A DNA stretch of 39,635 nucleotides from Parafilimonas sp. Lineage in GTDB: Bacteria; Bacteroidota; Bacteroidia; Chitinophagales; Chitinophagaceae. Location of the stretch: NCBI GenBank assembly GCA_025927795.1, contig JAICKT010000001.1:1-39635 (forward strand), given 5' to 3'. The notes beneath the pieces were generated by a model. It made no database searches. It saw nothing but the letters and a program-made list of their open reading frames with translations, and was not told the DNA's origin. A program made the position numbers and the translations under genes. Positions 7,121-15,957 of this stretch are shown piece after piece (positions within the stretch are counted from its first letter, which is position 1; the number at the start of each line of letters is the position of its first letter).

Positions 7121-9094
7121 TTAATGCGTATTGCTGATTCTTTCTAATTCAACTTTTTCAAGCGGGCTGAAAATAAAAGGTATTTCCTCTGTTACTACAT
7201 CGCTTTTATCAAGACCGAATGCTCTTTCATCACTTAGCCCTAAATTTTTCAAAAAGAAATAAGCATTCAAGAGTATTCCTTTCTTTAATGAAAAATCATT
7301 TTCCACTGAAAGAAATTTTTCAATCACCACAAATTTAAAATCTGGTTCAGGATTATACTTGGTACTTCCATCTGCACGAATATGTAAATTCAATTCTTTT
7401 TTTGTTACCAGTTCCCGCACGATTTTCCTAAAATATATTTCTGTTTTGGGTTGAATACGAAAACCAATATTGATATTTATTTTTATCACTTTATCGTCTA
7501 TCAATTCTGATACATCGTAGCTCATTGTAAAGGGGTCTTCGGTGCGGTTGAGATGCACAAACCAATATACATCCGCTCGCTTTGGTTTTTTAGAAAAAAT
7601 AGATTTTATAATTTTTTCTTCAATCTGTACACGGCTGTTTGCTTTTGTAAGATAGATAAGATGCGTGCAAAATTTTGGAATGCTGTCGTCCTCACTTAGC
7701 TCAATCATCTGCGGCGTGTATTTTCCAATATCAACAAATTTTGAAAAGCTGTTGCTTACTTTTCTGCCATAATACCAAACATACATCGTGAGAAAAATGG
7801 AGAGTTCAAAAAATAAAAACATCCATCGCTGTTTTATTTTAGCTACGTTGGCAACAAAGAATGATGATTCTATAATGGCGAATAAACCAATAACAAGCGT
7901 AACATAAATTTGTTTCCACTTCAATCGAAATTTTAAATAGAAATTAAGCAGCACTGTTGTCATCATCATCGCAATTGTAATTGAAAAGCCATACGCTGCC
8001 TGCATTGCAGCAGAAGTTTTAAAATATATCACCATTAAAATACATCCAAACCAAAGAACAATATTTATGCTTGGTATATAAATCTGTCCTTTAATGTCTG
8101 AAGGCTGTCTTACTGTAACGCGTGGCCAAAAATTCAGGTTCATTGCTTCACTTACCAATGTAAACGAACCGCTGATTAATGCTTGTGATGCAATAATAGT
8201 TGCTGCTGTTGCGATGATGATACTTGGAATAAGAAACCATTCGGGCATCATTTCAAAAAACGGATTTAATCCGTGAAGCGTGGAAGATTTTAAATTCAAT
8301 ATCCATGCAGCTTGCCCGATATAATTTATTACGAGACTTATTTTTACAAATATCCACGTGATGCGAATGTTTTTGATACCGCAATGCCCAAGGTCGCTGT
8401 ATAAAGCTTCAGCGCCTGTGGTAGCAAGAAATACAGCGCCGAGCAACCAAAATCCTTTCGGATAATCGGTTAATAATTTGTAACCGTAATACGGATTTAG
8501 TGCTTTTAACATTGCAGGGAAATGAATTATTTCTGCTACACCAACAATAAGCAACATCATAAACCAAACCGTCATTACAGGGCCAAAAGTTTTTCCAATA
8601 TTTTGTGTGCCGAATCGTTGAAAAAAAAATAGCGCGGAAAGAATTCCTATTACAATACCAACTGTAATAAGATTACCGGGTACAAAAATTTTTTCAAAAC
8701 TGTTTACTGTGCCAAGCCCTTCTATTGCTGAAGCCACTGAAATTGGCGGGGTGATAATGCCGTCAGCGAGTAATGTTGTAGCGCCTAAAATTGTAATGAT
8801 GGCTAAATTTTTATTGTATCGTTTTACCAATGCAAATAAAGAAAACACGCCGCCTTCACCATGGTTGTCTGCTTTTAAAGTAAGCCAAATATATTTTAAT
8901 GTGGTTTGGAAAAATAAAGTCCAAAATATTAATGAAACGCCGCCAAAAACAAGTGTTTGAGTAATTTGTCTTTCGCCTACAATTGCAGATAAAACATACA
9001 GCGGGCTTGTGCCTATATCACCGTAAATAATACCAAGTGCTACTAACAATGATGCTGCTGTTATTTTGTTTAGGTTGCCTTTATTTGTTTGCAT
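7121..9094 (-). CDS. kup: Kup/HAK/KT family potassium uptake transporter
   Basis: Kup proteins import K+ with protons across the inner membrane. The 657-residue product has the expected size, about 12 membrane segments in the first 430 residues, and a soluble C-terminal domain. Family signatures are visible: ALGIIYGDIGTSPLYVLSAI near the N-terminus (residues 18-37), ADNHGEGGVFSLFALVKRY, GDGIITPPISVASAIEGL-like sequence (LADGIITPPISVASAIEGLG) and TGAEALYSDLGHCG. It follows the response-regulator gene on the same strand after a 120-bp gap that carries direct repeats, so it is a candidate target of that two-component system. No Kdp ATPase genes are present in the window. Confidence 0.96.
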   Translation of the reverse strand: MQTNKGNLNKITAASLLVALGIIYGDIGTSPLYVLSAIVGERQITQTLVFGGVSLIFWTLFFQTTLKYIWLTLKADNHGEGGVFSLFALVKRYNKNLAIITILGATTLLADGIITPPISVASAIEGLGTVNSFEKIFVPGNLITVGIVIGILSALFFFQRFGTQNIGKTFGPVMTVWFMMLLIVGVAEIIHFPAMLKALNPYYGYKLLTDYPKGFWLLGAVFLATTGAEALYSDLGHCGIKNIRITWIFVKISLVINYIGQAAWILNLKSSTLHGLNPFFEMMPEWFLIPSIIIATAATIIASQALISGSFTLVSEAMNLNFWPRVTVRQPSDIKGQIYIPSINIVLWFGCILMVIYFKTSAAMQAAYGFSITIAMMMTTVLLNFYLKFRLKWKQIYVTLVIGLFAIIESSFFVANVAKIKQRWMFLFFELSIFLTMYVWYYGRKVSNSFSKFVDIGKYTPQMIELSEDDSIPKFCTHLIYLTKANSRVQIEEKIIKSIFSKKPKRADVYWFVHLNRTEDPFTMSYDVSELIDDKVIKININIGFRIQPKTEIYFRKIVRELVTKKELNLHIRADGSTKYNPEPDFKFVVIEKFLSVENDFSLKKGILLNAYFFLKNLGLSDERAFGLDKSDVVTEEIPFIFSPLEKVELERISNTH

Positions 9095-9132
9095 TTATCA
9101 ATAAGTTTGATAAGCAAAGCAATAGCAAAAAC

Positions 9133-9200
9133 TATAAGTGAATTATTAAACTAAATATGAGTGATATAAAATTTTTATAAAGAAATATGAGTGAAATAAA
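9133..9200 (-). promoter_or_regulatory. Direct repeats upstream of kup, candidate response-regulator operator
   Basis: AAATATGAGTGATATAAA (9153-9170) recurs as AAATATGAGTGAAATAAA (9183-9200), 17 of 18 identical, exactly 30 bp apart or about three helical turns. A weaker third copy of the core, TATAAGTGA, lies at 9133-9141. OmpR-type regulators usually bind direct repeats, and the KdpE-like gene is immediately upstream. The link to that regulator is inference from position. Confidence 0.45.
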
Positions 9201-9214
9201 TTCAATTTTGAAAA

Positions 9215-9904
9215 TTAGTCTTCTAAAATGAATCTGTAACCTATACCTGATTCTGTAATAATATATTTCGGACGGTTTGCATCGTCTTCAATTTTTTTTC
9301 TAAGCTGTGCAATAAATACACGCAAATACTGCGATTGATTAATGTAACCTGGTCCCCATACTTCGCGCAGCAGATATTGATGTGTCAAAACTTTTCCTTC
9401 ATTCTTAATAAGCAGCGCAAACAGGTTATACTCCGTCACAGTTAATTTTATAATATCATTATTTTTCTTTACTGCTCTTGCCGCCAAATCAATTTCTAAG
9501 TTTCCGCAGGTAATAACAGAATTGTTTTCTATATCTGTTTTACTGCGCAATGCAGAGCGTATGCGTGCAAGCAATTCGCCGGTACGAAATGGTTTAATTA
9601 AATAATCATTTGCGCCGTTATCCAAAGCTGTGATAATATCTTCTTCATTGCTTAAAACGGAAAGAATAATTATCGGGTTGGTGTACCATTCACGCAATTC
9701 TTTTAAAACAATATGCCCGTTTTTATCAGGCAACCCTAAATCAAGAATAATGAGTGCCGGCGGATGATTTGCAGCTTTTATCAGCCCTTCTTTTGCATTA
9801 GTTGCATGCGCTGTTGCATAGTCATTGCTTTGAAGGGTAATATCAAGCAACTTTTGAATTTGCGCTTCATCATCTATTATTAATATTTCAAGCAGACTAC
9901 TCAT
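9215..9904 (-). CDS. kdpE: KdpE-like OmpR-family response regulator
   Basis: A 229-residue two-domain regulator. The receiver domain (residues 1-120) has the acidic pair D11/D12, the phospho-acceptor Asp55 in IILDLGLPD, and the conserved Lys104 in YLIKPF. The C-terminal winged helix (about 130-226) contains the OmpR/PhoB pattern LTVTEYNLFALLIKNEGKVL ending in ESGIGYRF. Overall it matches KdpE best. It overlaps the sensor kinase gene by 8 bp, so the two are translated together. In typical bacteria KdpE activates kdpFABC under K+ limitation; here the nearest transport gene is kup. The 3' end at 9215 precedes the repeat-bearing gap before kup. Confidence 0.88.
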   Translation of the reverse strand: MSSLLEILIIDDEAQIQKLLDITLQSNDYATAHATNAKEGLIKAANHPPALIILDLGLPDKNGHIVLKELREWYTNPIIILSVLSNEEDIITALDNGANDYLIKPFRTGELLARIRSALRSKTDIENNSVITCGNLEIDLAARAVKKNNDIIKLTVTEYNLFALLIKNEGKVLTHQYLLREVWGPGYINQSQYLRVFIAQLRKKIEDDANRPKYIITESGIGYRFILED

Positions 9905-10979
9905 TCTTCAGATTTTTTAAGTAAGATGTCTCTGCAGGTATATCAATAGTAAATTTTGCACCACCGGTTGTTTTATTTTGTAATTGAATAGAACCTTTCA
10001 TCGCTTCAGTAAAGCCTTTTACAATAGATAATCCCAAGCCTGTACCACCGGGTTTTGAATTTTTAAGACGATAAAATTTATCAAAAACAAAATCAATTTC
10101 ATCGGCAGGAAAACCTTCGCCATTATCTTCTATTATTATTTGTAAAATATCTTCATGACAAATGGCAACAACATTAATAACTGTTTTGGCCGGCGTATAT
10201 AAACATGCATTATTTAAAAGATTAAAAATAATTTGTTCCAGCATTCCTTCATCTAATTTAAAAAGAGGAATAGAAGGATTGATATTAATATTAATTCTTT
10301 GCGTGATATTATTTTGTTCTATTTTTTTTACGATGCTATAAATAAGTTCAGTTATATCAATCCAATTTTTTTTAGGTTTGATAAAACCACTTTCAAGCCG
10401 CGACATGTTTAGAAGATTTTCTACCTGAACATTGAGTCGCATGCTTGCTTTGGAAATTTCATTTAAAAGTTCATACTTATTTTCAGCAGTTAATTTGCCA
10501 TTGTTGGTTTGTAAATTATCTGTAGCACCTAAGATGGCGGCAATAGGCGTTCGCAATTCGTGAGAAAGTGAATTAAGCAAAGTATTATATAATTTTATTG
10601 TGTTTGCCTTCTCTTCCTTTTGCGTTGCAATTTTTTCAAACTCTCTTATTTTATAAGTAAGCACTGCATTAAGTAATGCAATAACAAAATACATCAGCAA
10701 TAAAATAGTATCTTCTGAATTGCCAACCTGTAATGTAAAGCGCGGTGGAATAAAAAAATAATCCCAAATTATTGCACTTAAAAAGGCTGCGAGTAACACC
10801 GGCAGAATATCAAAAACCATTGCAATAATTGAAACTATAAAAAGCAATATGAACGCTACAACCTTGTAATTACTTTGTGTAAATATTATAAAACAAATAC
10901 TTGAAACAACGCAAACAGTAAATACTGTGATCAAAAATTGAAGTGGCTTATTTATTTTATAAATTAAAAACCTTGTCAT
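9897..10979 (-). CDS. KdpD-like sensor histidine kinase lacking the N-terminal KdpD/USP domains
   Basis: Four closely spaced membrane segments (about residues 10-110, the DUF4118 region of KdpD) are followed by HisKA with the phospho-acceptor His in SLSHELRTPIAAILG. A HATPase_c domain follows, with the N-box LLNNACLYTP, G1 box DNGEGFP and G2 box GGTGLGLSIVKGF. Full-length KdpD is about 900 residues and starts with a KdpD nucleotide-binding domain and a universal-stress-like domain, both absent here. I place the start at ATG 10979 (360 residues, MTRFLIYKINKPLQFL). An upstream ATG at 11015 is possible, but a TAATTTTG promoter element lies between the two. It overlaps the regulator gene by 8 bp. 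The input signal is likely membrane-related and is not known. Confidence 0.85.
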   Translation of the reverse strand: MTRFLIYKINKPLQFLITVFTVCVVSSICFIIFTQSNYKVVAFILLFIVSIIAMVFDILPVLLAAFLSAIIWDYFFIPPRFTLQVGNSEDTILLLMYFVIALLNAVLTYKIREFEKIATQKEEKANTIKLYNTLLNSLSHELRTPIAAILGATDNLQTNNGKLTAENKYELLNEISKASMRLNVQVENLLNMSRLESGFIKPKKNWIDITELIYSIVKKIEQNNITQRINININPSIPLFKLDEGMLEQIIFNLLNNACLYTPAKTVINVVAICHEDILQIIIEDNGEGFPADEIDFVFDKFYRLKNSKPGGTGLGLSIVKGFTEAMKGSIQLQNKTTGGAKFTIDIPAETSYLKNLKNE

Positions 10980-10996
10980 TATTCTGCAATAAAGAG

Positions 10997-11004
10997 CAAA
11001 ATTA
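10997..11004 (-). promoter_or_regulatory. -7 promoter element of the KdpD-like/KdpE-like operon
   Basis: On the minus strand TAATTTTG is an exact TAnnTTTG match. It lies 18 bases before ATG 10979, which puts transcription start near 10990 and favours that start codon. No clear -33 element was seen. Confidence 0.4.
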
Positions 11005-11175
11005 AATCTACGCATATAAGAAGAATATTAAAGACTGATAATAAAGTATAAAGATTTTATAAGCAGATAAAATTGAATAAGTAATTAAAATTTGTTTTCG
11101 CCATGTTAATTGATTTACACCCAAAGCCAAGTAAAATATTTTTGTTGATAAGAATTCTATGACTTAAAACGTCAT

Positions 11176-11210
11176 AAAAAAAGCCCGCTAAGCTTTTTCT
11201 CAACGGGCTT
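11176..11210 (-). terminator. Rho-independent terminator of the aconitase gene
   Basis: On the minus strand a 12-bp stem (AAGCCCGTTGAG paired with CTTAGCGGGCTT, two G-T wobbles) encloses a 6-base loop AAAAAG and runs directly into a T-tract. It begins about 20 bases after the aconitase stop. This is the clearest terminator in the window. Confidence 0.9.
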
Positions 11211-11230
11211 AAAAACTTTCATAAAATCAA

Positions 11231-13522
11231 TTACACCGCAATTTCTTCGCCTGCATTAAATTTTTTACGAATGATATTTAATGCCGCACCTGCTTTAAAC
11301 CATTCGATCTGTTGTTCATTATAAGTATGATTTACTTCAAAGCTTTCAGATTCATCATTGCTGTGATGCAGCATAACCGTAAGCGAAGAACCCGGCGCAA
11401 ATTCTTTCAACCCTAAAATATCAATTGTATCATCTTCCTGTACTTTATCGTAATCATCTTTATCCGCAAATGTTAGCGCAAGCATACCTTGCTTTTTCAA
11501 ATTGGTTTCATGTATGCGTGCAAAGCTTTTTACGATAATTGCGCGTACGCCTAAAAATCTCGGCTCCATCGCTGCGTGTTCACGTGAACTTCCTTCACCA
11601 TAATTTTCATCACCCACTATAATAGTACCAATGCCTGCCGCTTTGTAAGCTCTTTGTGTTGCGGGTACAGAACCATATTCACCGGTCAGTTGATTTTTTA
11701 CTGAATCAGTTTGATTATTAAAATAATTAATAGCGCCAATTAAAAGATTGTTTGAAATATTATCAAGATGACCGCGATATTTTAACCACGGACCTGCCAT
11801 TGAAATATGATCCGTTGTACATTTTCCTTTTGCTTTAATAAGAAGTTTCAGGCTTTTAAGATCAGTTCCTTCCCACTCAGCAAATGGAGCCAATAATTGC
11901 AAGCGCGAAGAATTCGGATCAACGGCAACCTGTATGTGGCTTCCATCTTCAGCAGGTTGCTGATAACCGGGATCATCAACAGCAAAACCTTTTGGCGGTA
12001 ATTCATGGCCGTGTGGCTCACTCAATTTTACTTCTTCACCTTTATCATTTTTTAATGAATCAGTTAAAGGATTAAATTTAATTGTACCTGCCATTGCCAT
12101 TGCAGTAACAACTTCAGGCGAAGCAACAAATGCATGTGTTGAAGCCAAACCATCATTACGTTTTGCAAAGTTTCTGTTGAACGATGTTATAATTGTATTC
12201 TTGCGATTTGGATCATCAATATGCCTTGCCCATTGACCAATACAAGGTCCACATGCATTTGCTAAAACAATACCACCTACACTTTCAAAATCATTTATAA
12301 AACCATCTCTTTCTATAGTAAAGCGAACCTGTTCAGAGCCTGGTGTAATTGTAAATTCGCTATGTGTTTTTAAACCTTTGCTTACAGCATCTTTTACAAT
12401 AGAAGCAGAGCGGCTGATATCTTCATAAGATGAATTGGTGCAACTGCCTATTAATGCAACTTCAAGTTTTTCTGGCCAGCCATTTTTTTCAACAGCTTCT
12501 TTCATTTTAGAAATTGGCGTTGCAAGGTCTGGTGTGAAAGGGCCGTTTACATAAGGTTCAAGTTCATTTAAATTTAATTCTAAAACCTGGTCGTAATATT
12601 TTTCGGGGTTTTCATAAACCTCTGCATCAGGCCGCAAATGTTCTTTTATACCATTTGCTAATTCAGCAATATCAGCACGATTTGTTGCCTTTAAATAATC
12701 AGACATTTTTCCATCATAAGCAAACAAAGAACATGTTGCACCAATTTCTGCCCCCATATTACAAATGGTCGCTTTACCTGTTGCACTAAAGCTATCGGCG
12801 CCATCTCCAAAATATTCTACAATAGCACCGGTGCCGCCTTTTACAGTTAATTGTCCTGCAACCCAAAGAATAATATCTTTTGCACTTGTCCACCCGCTTA
12901 ATTTTCCCGTAAGTTTTATGCCGATAAGTTTAGGCCATTTAAGTTCCCAAGGTAAGCCCGCCATTACATCGCAGGCATCTGCGCCGCCAACACCAATTGC
13001 AATCATACCTAAACCACCTGCATTGGGCGTGTGGCTGTCTGTACCAATCATCATTCCGCCGGGAAAAGCATAATTTTCCAACACAACCTGGTGAATAATT
13101 CCTGCGCCGGGCTTCCAAAAACCAATACCATATTTATCGGAAACTGATGCGAGAAAATCATATACTTCTTTGTTTACGTTTAAAGCAACTGCAAGATCTT
13201 CTTTGGCGCCTGTTTTTGCCTGAATTAAATGGTCGCAATGCACGGTTGAAGGCACTGCAACTTTTGGCCTGCCGGCCTGCATAAACTGCAGCAAAGCCAT
13301 TTGCGCTGTTGCATCCTGCATGGCAACGCGGTCAGGTGCAAAGTTTGTATATGTTTTGCCGCGTTCAAAGATTTGGAAAGTTTGTTCTTCAGATAAATGT
13401 GCGTATAAAATTTTTTCGGCTAAGGTTAGAGAACGGTTTAATAATTTACGGGCAGTTTCAATTTTTCCGGGTATTTCTTTATAAACCCTTTTAATCATTT
13501 CAATATCAAAAGCCATGTTCAA
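11231..13522 (-). CDS. Aconitate hydratase
   Basis: Aconitase interconverts citrate and isocitrate in the TCA cycle using a [4Fe-4S] cluster. The 763-residue protein matches the mitochondrial-type family in length. Cluster ligands are visible as the Cys in LIGSCTNSSYED and the two Cys of ANACGPCIGQW. Other landmarks are IGTDSHTPNAGGLGMIAIGVGG near residue 160 and the swivel-domain motif GDENYGEGSSREHAAMEPRFLG. The frame opens MNMAFDIEMIKRVY. The family usually begins MAFD, so ATG 13516 may be the true start rather than 13522. A perfect -7 element lies 31 bases upstream and a strong terminator follows, so it is probably a single-gene transcript. Confidence 0.95.
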   Translation of the reverse strand: MNMAFDIEMIKRVYKEIPGKIETARKLLNRSLTLAEKILYAHLSEEQTFQIFERGKTYTNFAPDRVAMQDATAQMALLQFMQAGRPKVAVPSTVHCDHLIQAKTGAKEDLAVALNVNKEVYDFLASVSDKYGIGFWKPGAGIIHQVVLENYAFPGGMMIGTDSHTPNAGGLGMIAIGVGGADACDVMAGLPWELKWPKLIGIKLTGKLSGWTSAKDIILWVAGQLTVKGGTGAIVEYFGDGADSFSATGKATICNMGAEIGATCSLFAYDGKMSDYLKATNRADIAELANGIKEHLRPDAEVYENPEKYYDQVLELNLNELEPYVNGPFTPDLATPISKMKEAVEKNGWPEKLEVALIGSCTNSSYEDISRSASIVKDAVSKGLKTHSEFTITPGSEQVRFTIERDGFINDFESVGGIVLANACGPCIGQWARHIDDPNRKNTIITSFNRNFAKRNDGLASTHAFVASPEVVTAMAMAGTIKFNPLTDSLKNDKGEEVKLSEPHGHELPPKGFAVDDPGYQQPAEDGSHIQVAVDPNSSRLQLLAPFAEWEGTDLKSLKLLIKAKGKCTTDHISMAGPWLKYRGHLDNISNNLLIGAINYFNNQTDSVKNQLTGEYGSVPATQRAYKAAGIGTIIVGDENYGEGSSREHAAMEPRFLGVRAIIVKSFARIHETNLKKQGMLALTFADKDDYDKVQEDDTIDILGLKEFAPGSSLTVMLHHSNDESESFEVNHTYNEQQIEWFKAGAALNIIRKKFNAGEEIAV

Positions 13523-13552
13523 AAATTTTAAATTATTCTATTTGAATGTTTG

Positions 13553-13560
13553 CAAATTTA
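13553..13560 (-). promoter_or_regulatory. -7 promoter element of the aconitase gene
   Basis: Minus-strand TAAATTTG matches TAnnTTTG exactly and would start transcription near 13546, 24 bases before the ATG. The best TTTG upstream is only 14 bases away, shorter than usual, so the -33 element is unclear. Confidence 0.4.
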
Positions 13561-13736
13561 CATTAAATGAGCTACAAAATTTTTCGGGCAACTTAACCAT
13601 AGCGATGAAAATTTTTAGCGAAACGAAGTTCACGAGGCCTTTTAAAAAATAAATAATATGTGAGTAATTACATCTGTCAATAAAAAACAAAAAATATACA
13701 GATGAAATGAAAGAATAATTTTTTTATATTGCATTC

Positions 13737-13958
13737 ATGTACAGACTGAAACAGCTAATTGAATGGCGAATGTTTGGCGTGTGTGAGCCATTGGGAGAGA
13801 AGCTTGGTATTTCAAGCAGCCGCATAAGAATGTGGTTTATTTACATCTCTTTTTTAACGATGGGCTCTCCCTTAATAATTTATATGGTAATGGCGTTTTG
13901 GCTGAACATTAAAAAATATATTCTTTCTGCAAAACGTAATCCTCTTAAATATCTTTAA
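13737..13958 (+). CDS. PspC-domain small membrane protein
   Basis: A 73-residue protein matching the PspC (phage shock protein C) domain. It has a short amphipathic N-terminus, then FGVCEPLGEKLGISSSRIRMWFIYISF, the usual G(V)C-x-LGE-x-LGI-x-R-x-R core, and one or two hydrophobic stretches at about residues 36-60. PspC domains sit in the inner membrane and sense or buffer membrane stress. The gene is the first of three closely spaced plus-strand genes, followed 11 bp later by an AraC-type regulator, which suggests a shared transcript. The protein stops soon after the domain, so nothing else can be inferred. No other psp genes are nearby. Confidence 0.78.
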   Translation: MYRLKQLIEWRMFGVCEPLGEKLGISSSRIRMWFIYISFLTMGSPLIIYMVMAFWLNIKKYILSAKRNPLKYL

Positions 13959-13969
13959 AAGCAGATATT

Positions 13970-14914
13970 TTGATAAAGATTGAATATTCGCACACTAATT
14001 ACAATAATTTCTTCCGGCACCTTGCACGGCTGCTACATTTAAAAGTAAAAGATAATACCGGGGTTTTGCCTTCGTCTGTAGGCGAGGGAAGCATTAAATT
14101 AATAAACCTGCAAAACGCCATGCAGGTTATTTTGTTTGATCATGTGCTTAAACAAGATATTATTTATCATCGCAAAAAAGCTAATCAAAATTTTTATGTA
14201 ATGCGCATTGATGAGGCGTTAGAGCAAACTGAAAACGCCAAAGCAGCTTTATTTTTTTCTGATGCAAATACAGAATGGTATTATATGGCGCCGGCAAATA
14301 CAAGGGTGCGTACAATGCATATTTTATTTTCGAAAAACTGGTTACAGGAATTACTTAGTATTGAACCAAAAGGTGAAACGCTTATATCAAATGTGCTTTT
14401 AAAAACCACTCTATATCATTATGAAATTCTTGATTCAGAATACAAGCGTTTATTAAGCCACATAACCCAGCCTAAAAAGGATTTAGCATTTGAACAGCTT
14501 ATAATTCACAACGCTGTTATGTTTATTCTCGAACGTTTTCTTACAAGGTTTTATAAAAAAACTTCAGAAGAATATAAACCAATAAGAGCTTCTTCAGATG
14601 AATTGCAAAGATTGAAAACTGTTGAATCTGAAATACTGAAAGATTTTTCTTATACGCCGCCAAATATTAACCAGCTTTCACGCATGGCTGCTATGAGCCC
14701 ATCGAAACTTAAACTTATTTTTAAGCAAGTATTTGGTATGCCGGTTTACCAGTATTATCAAAAGCATCGTATGCAAAAAGGTAAAGCAATGCTTATCACG
14801 CAAAAATATTCTATTAAACAAGTAGCTGCTGAATTAGGTTACACACATGTAAAAGATTTCAGCAAAGCTTTTCAAAAACATTTTGACCAGTTTCCAGATG
14901 AACTAATCAACTAA
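13970..14914 (+). CDS. AraC-family transcriptional regulator, first of a tandem pair
   Basis: A 314-residue protein with an uncharacterised N-terminal domain (about residues 1-200) and a C-terminal AraC-type double helix-turn-helix (about 210-314). The DNA-binding region contains NQLSRMAAMSPSKLKLIFKQ, GMPVYQYYQKHRMQKGKAML and SIKQVAAELGYTHVKDFSKAF. No ATG is available near the N-terminus. TTG 13970 (MIKIEYSHTNYNNFF) is the only reasonable start, 11 bp after the PspC gene. The next gene is a clear paralogue with the same architecture, so the pair arose by tandem duplication. The N-terminal domain does not look like a classic cupin by eye and its ligand is unknown. Confidence 0.85.
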   Translation: MIKIEYSHTNYNNFFRHLARLLHLKVKDNTGVLPSSVGEGSIKLINLQNAMQVILFDHVLKQDIIYHRKKANQNFYVMRIDEALEQTENAKAALFFSDANTEWYYMAPANTRVRTMHILFSKNWLQELLSIEPKGETLISNVLLKTTLYHYEILDSEYKRLLSHITQPKKDLAFEQLIIHNAVMFILERFLTRFYKKTSEEYKPIRASSDELQRLKTVESEILKDFSYTPPNINQLSRMAAMSPSKLKLIFKQVFGMPVYQYYQKHRMQKGKAMLITQKYSIKQVAAELGYTHVKDFSKAFQKHFDQFPDELIN

Positions 14915-14919
14915 CAATA

Positions 14920-15957
14920 TTGTACTTAGAATATAACATATACAACAGCACGAATATCCTGCACGCATTTGGAAACATTTGCGGCGTACGTGCAGATAAC
15001 ACCAGGATAGACATTCCTTCTACCTGTGGCGAAGGTTTTATGCAGTCTTTTAATTTTGGTTCAGGCATTTCTGTACTTGCTTCAGATATAAGCATGAAAG
15101 AAGATTTTGAAATAAAAAGAAACCAGCATCCTTCATCACAATATTTTGTTTTATTATTTAATGAGCTTGTTGAAAAATCAAACTACGAGCAAATCGACAA
15201 ATTAGCATTTGATAAATTTGATCTTAGAAAAAAAATTGTACGGTTATCCAGTTCACTTATTCCATCGCAAAGCATATTACCAGCAAATTTCAGAATACGC
15301 AGTGTGCTTATCATTTTTAATAAACAATCATTATTAAATTTTATTGATTTTAAAACTGCAGAGGAGTTTATCAATCTTTATTTTTCGATTTATATAAAGA
15401 AGAGTTTTGTTGCACCAATGGATGCAGAATATCGCTGGATAATAGAAGACCTGCATCATGAAATATCAAATCATCCGCTGCAGAATTTATTTGCTGAAAA
15501 CAGGGTAATGCTGTTGCTTGAAAAGTTTTTGTACAATTTTATGATCCGTGAAAAACACACGGGCAAAAAAATGCAGTTTAAAGAAGAAGAATTAAGCCGC
15601 CTTGTTAAAGCAGAAAATATGTTGCTTGCAGATTTTTCCAAAACAGCACCAACTATAAATATTCTTGCAAGAGCATGTGCGATGAGCCCCACAAAATTTA
15701 AAAATGATTTTAAAACTTTATATGGATTACCGGTGTATGAGTATTATCAAAAAAACCGCATGGCTTATGCGCGTACATTAATACAGCATGGCGAAAATTC
15801 TATTAAGCAAGTTGGTATGATGGTAGGTTATAGTAACCTTGGGCATTTTGCTGCTGCGTTTAAAAATGAATATAACATGTTGCCGAGTGAATGGTTGCAT
15901 GCAAACCGCCTGCATCCTGATGTTCAGGAAGAAGTTAAGCCTAATATTTCTTTATAG
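14920..15957 (+). CDS. AraC-family transcriptional regulator, second of a tandem pair
   Basis: A 345-residue paralogue of the preceding protein. Shared segments include DFS-T-P-INxLxRxxAMSPxKxK, GxPVYxYYQKxRM and SIKQVxxxxGYxxxxxFxxAF in the C-terminal AraC domain (about residues 220-330). As in its neighbour, only a TTG (14920, MYLEYNIYNSTNI) can serve as the start. The gap to the previous stop is 5 bp, consistent with co-translation. Its last 6 bases overlap the 3' end of kdsA on the other strand. The two regulators could heterodimerise or divide inducer specificity; that is inference. Confidence 0.85.
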   Translation: MYLEYNIYNSTNILHAFGNICGVRADNTRIDIPSTCGEGFMQSFNFGSGISVLASDISMKEDFEIKRNQHPSSQYFVLLFNELVEKSNYEQIDKLAFDKFDLRKKIVRLSSSLIPSQSILPANFRIRSVLIIFNKQSLLNFIDFKTAEEFINLYFSIYIKKSFVAPMDAEYRWIIEDLHHEISNHPLQNLFAENRVMLLLEKFLYNFMIREKHTGKKMQFKEEELSRLVKAENMLLADFSKTAPTINILARACAMSPTKFKNDFKTLYGLPVYEYYQKNRMAYARTLIQHGENSIKQVGMMVGYSNLGHFAAAFKNEYNMLPSEWLHANRLHPDVQEEVKPNISL

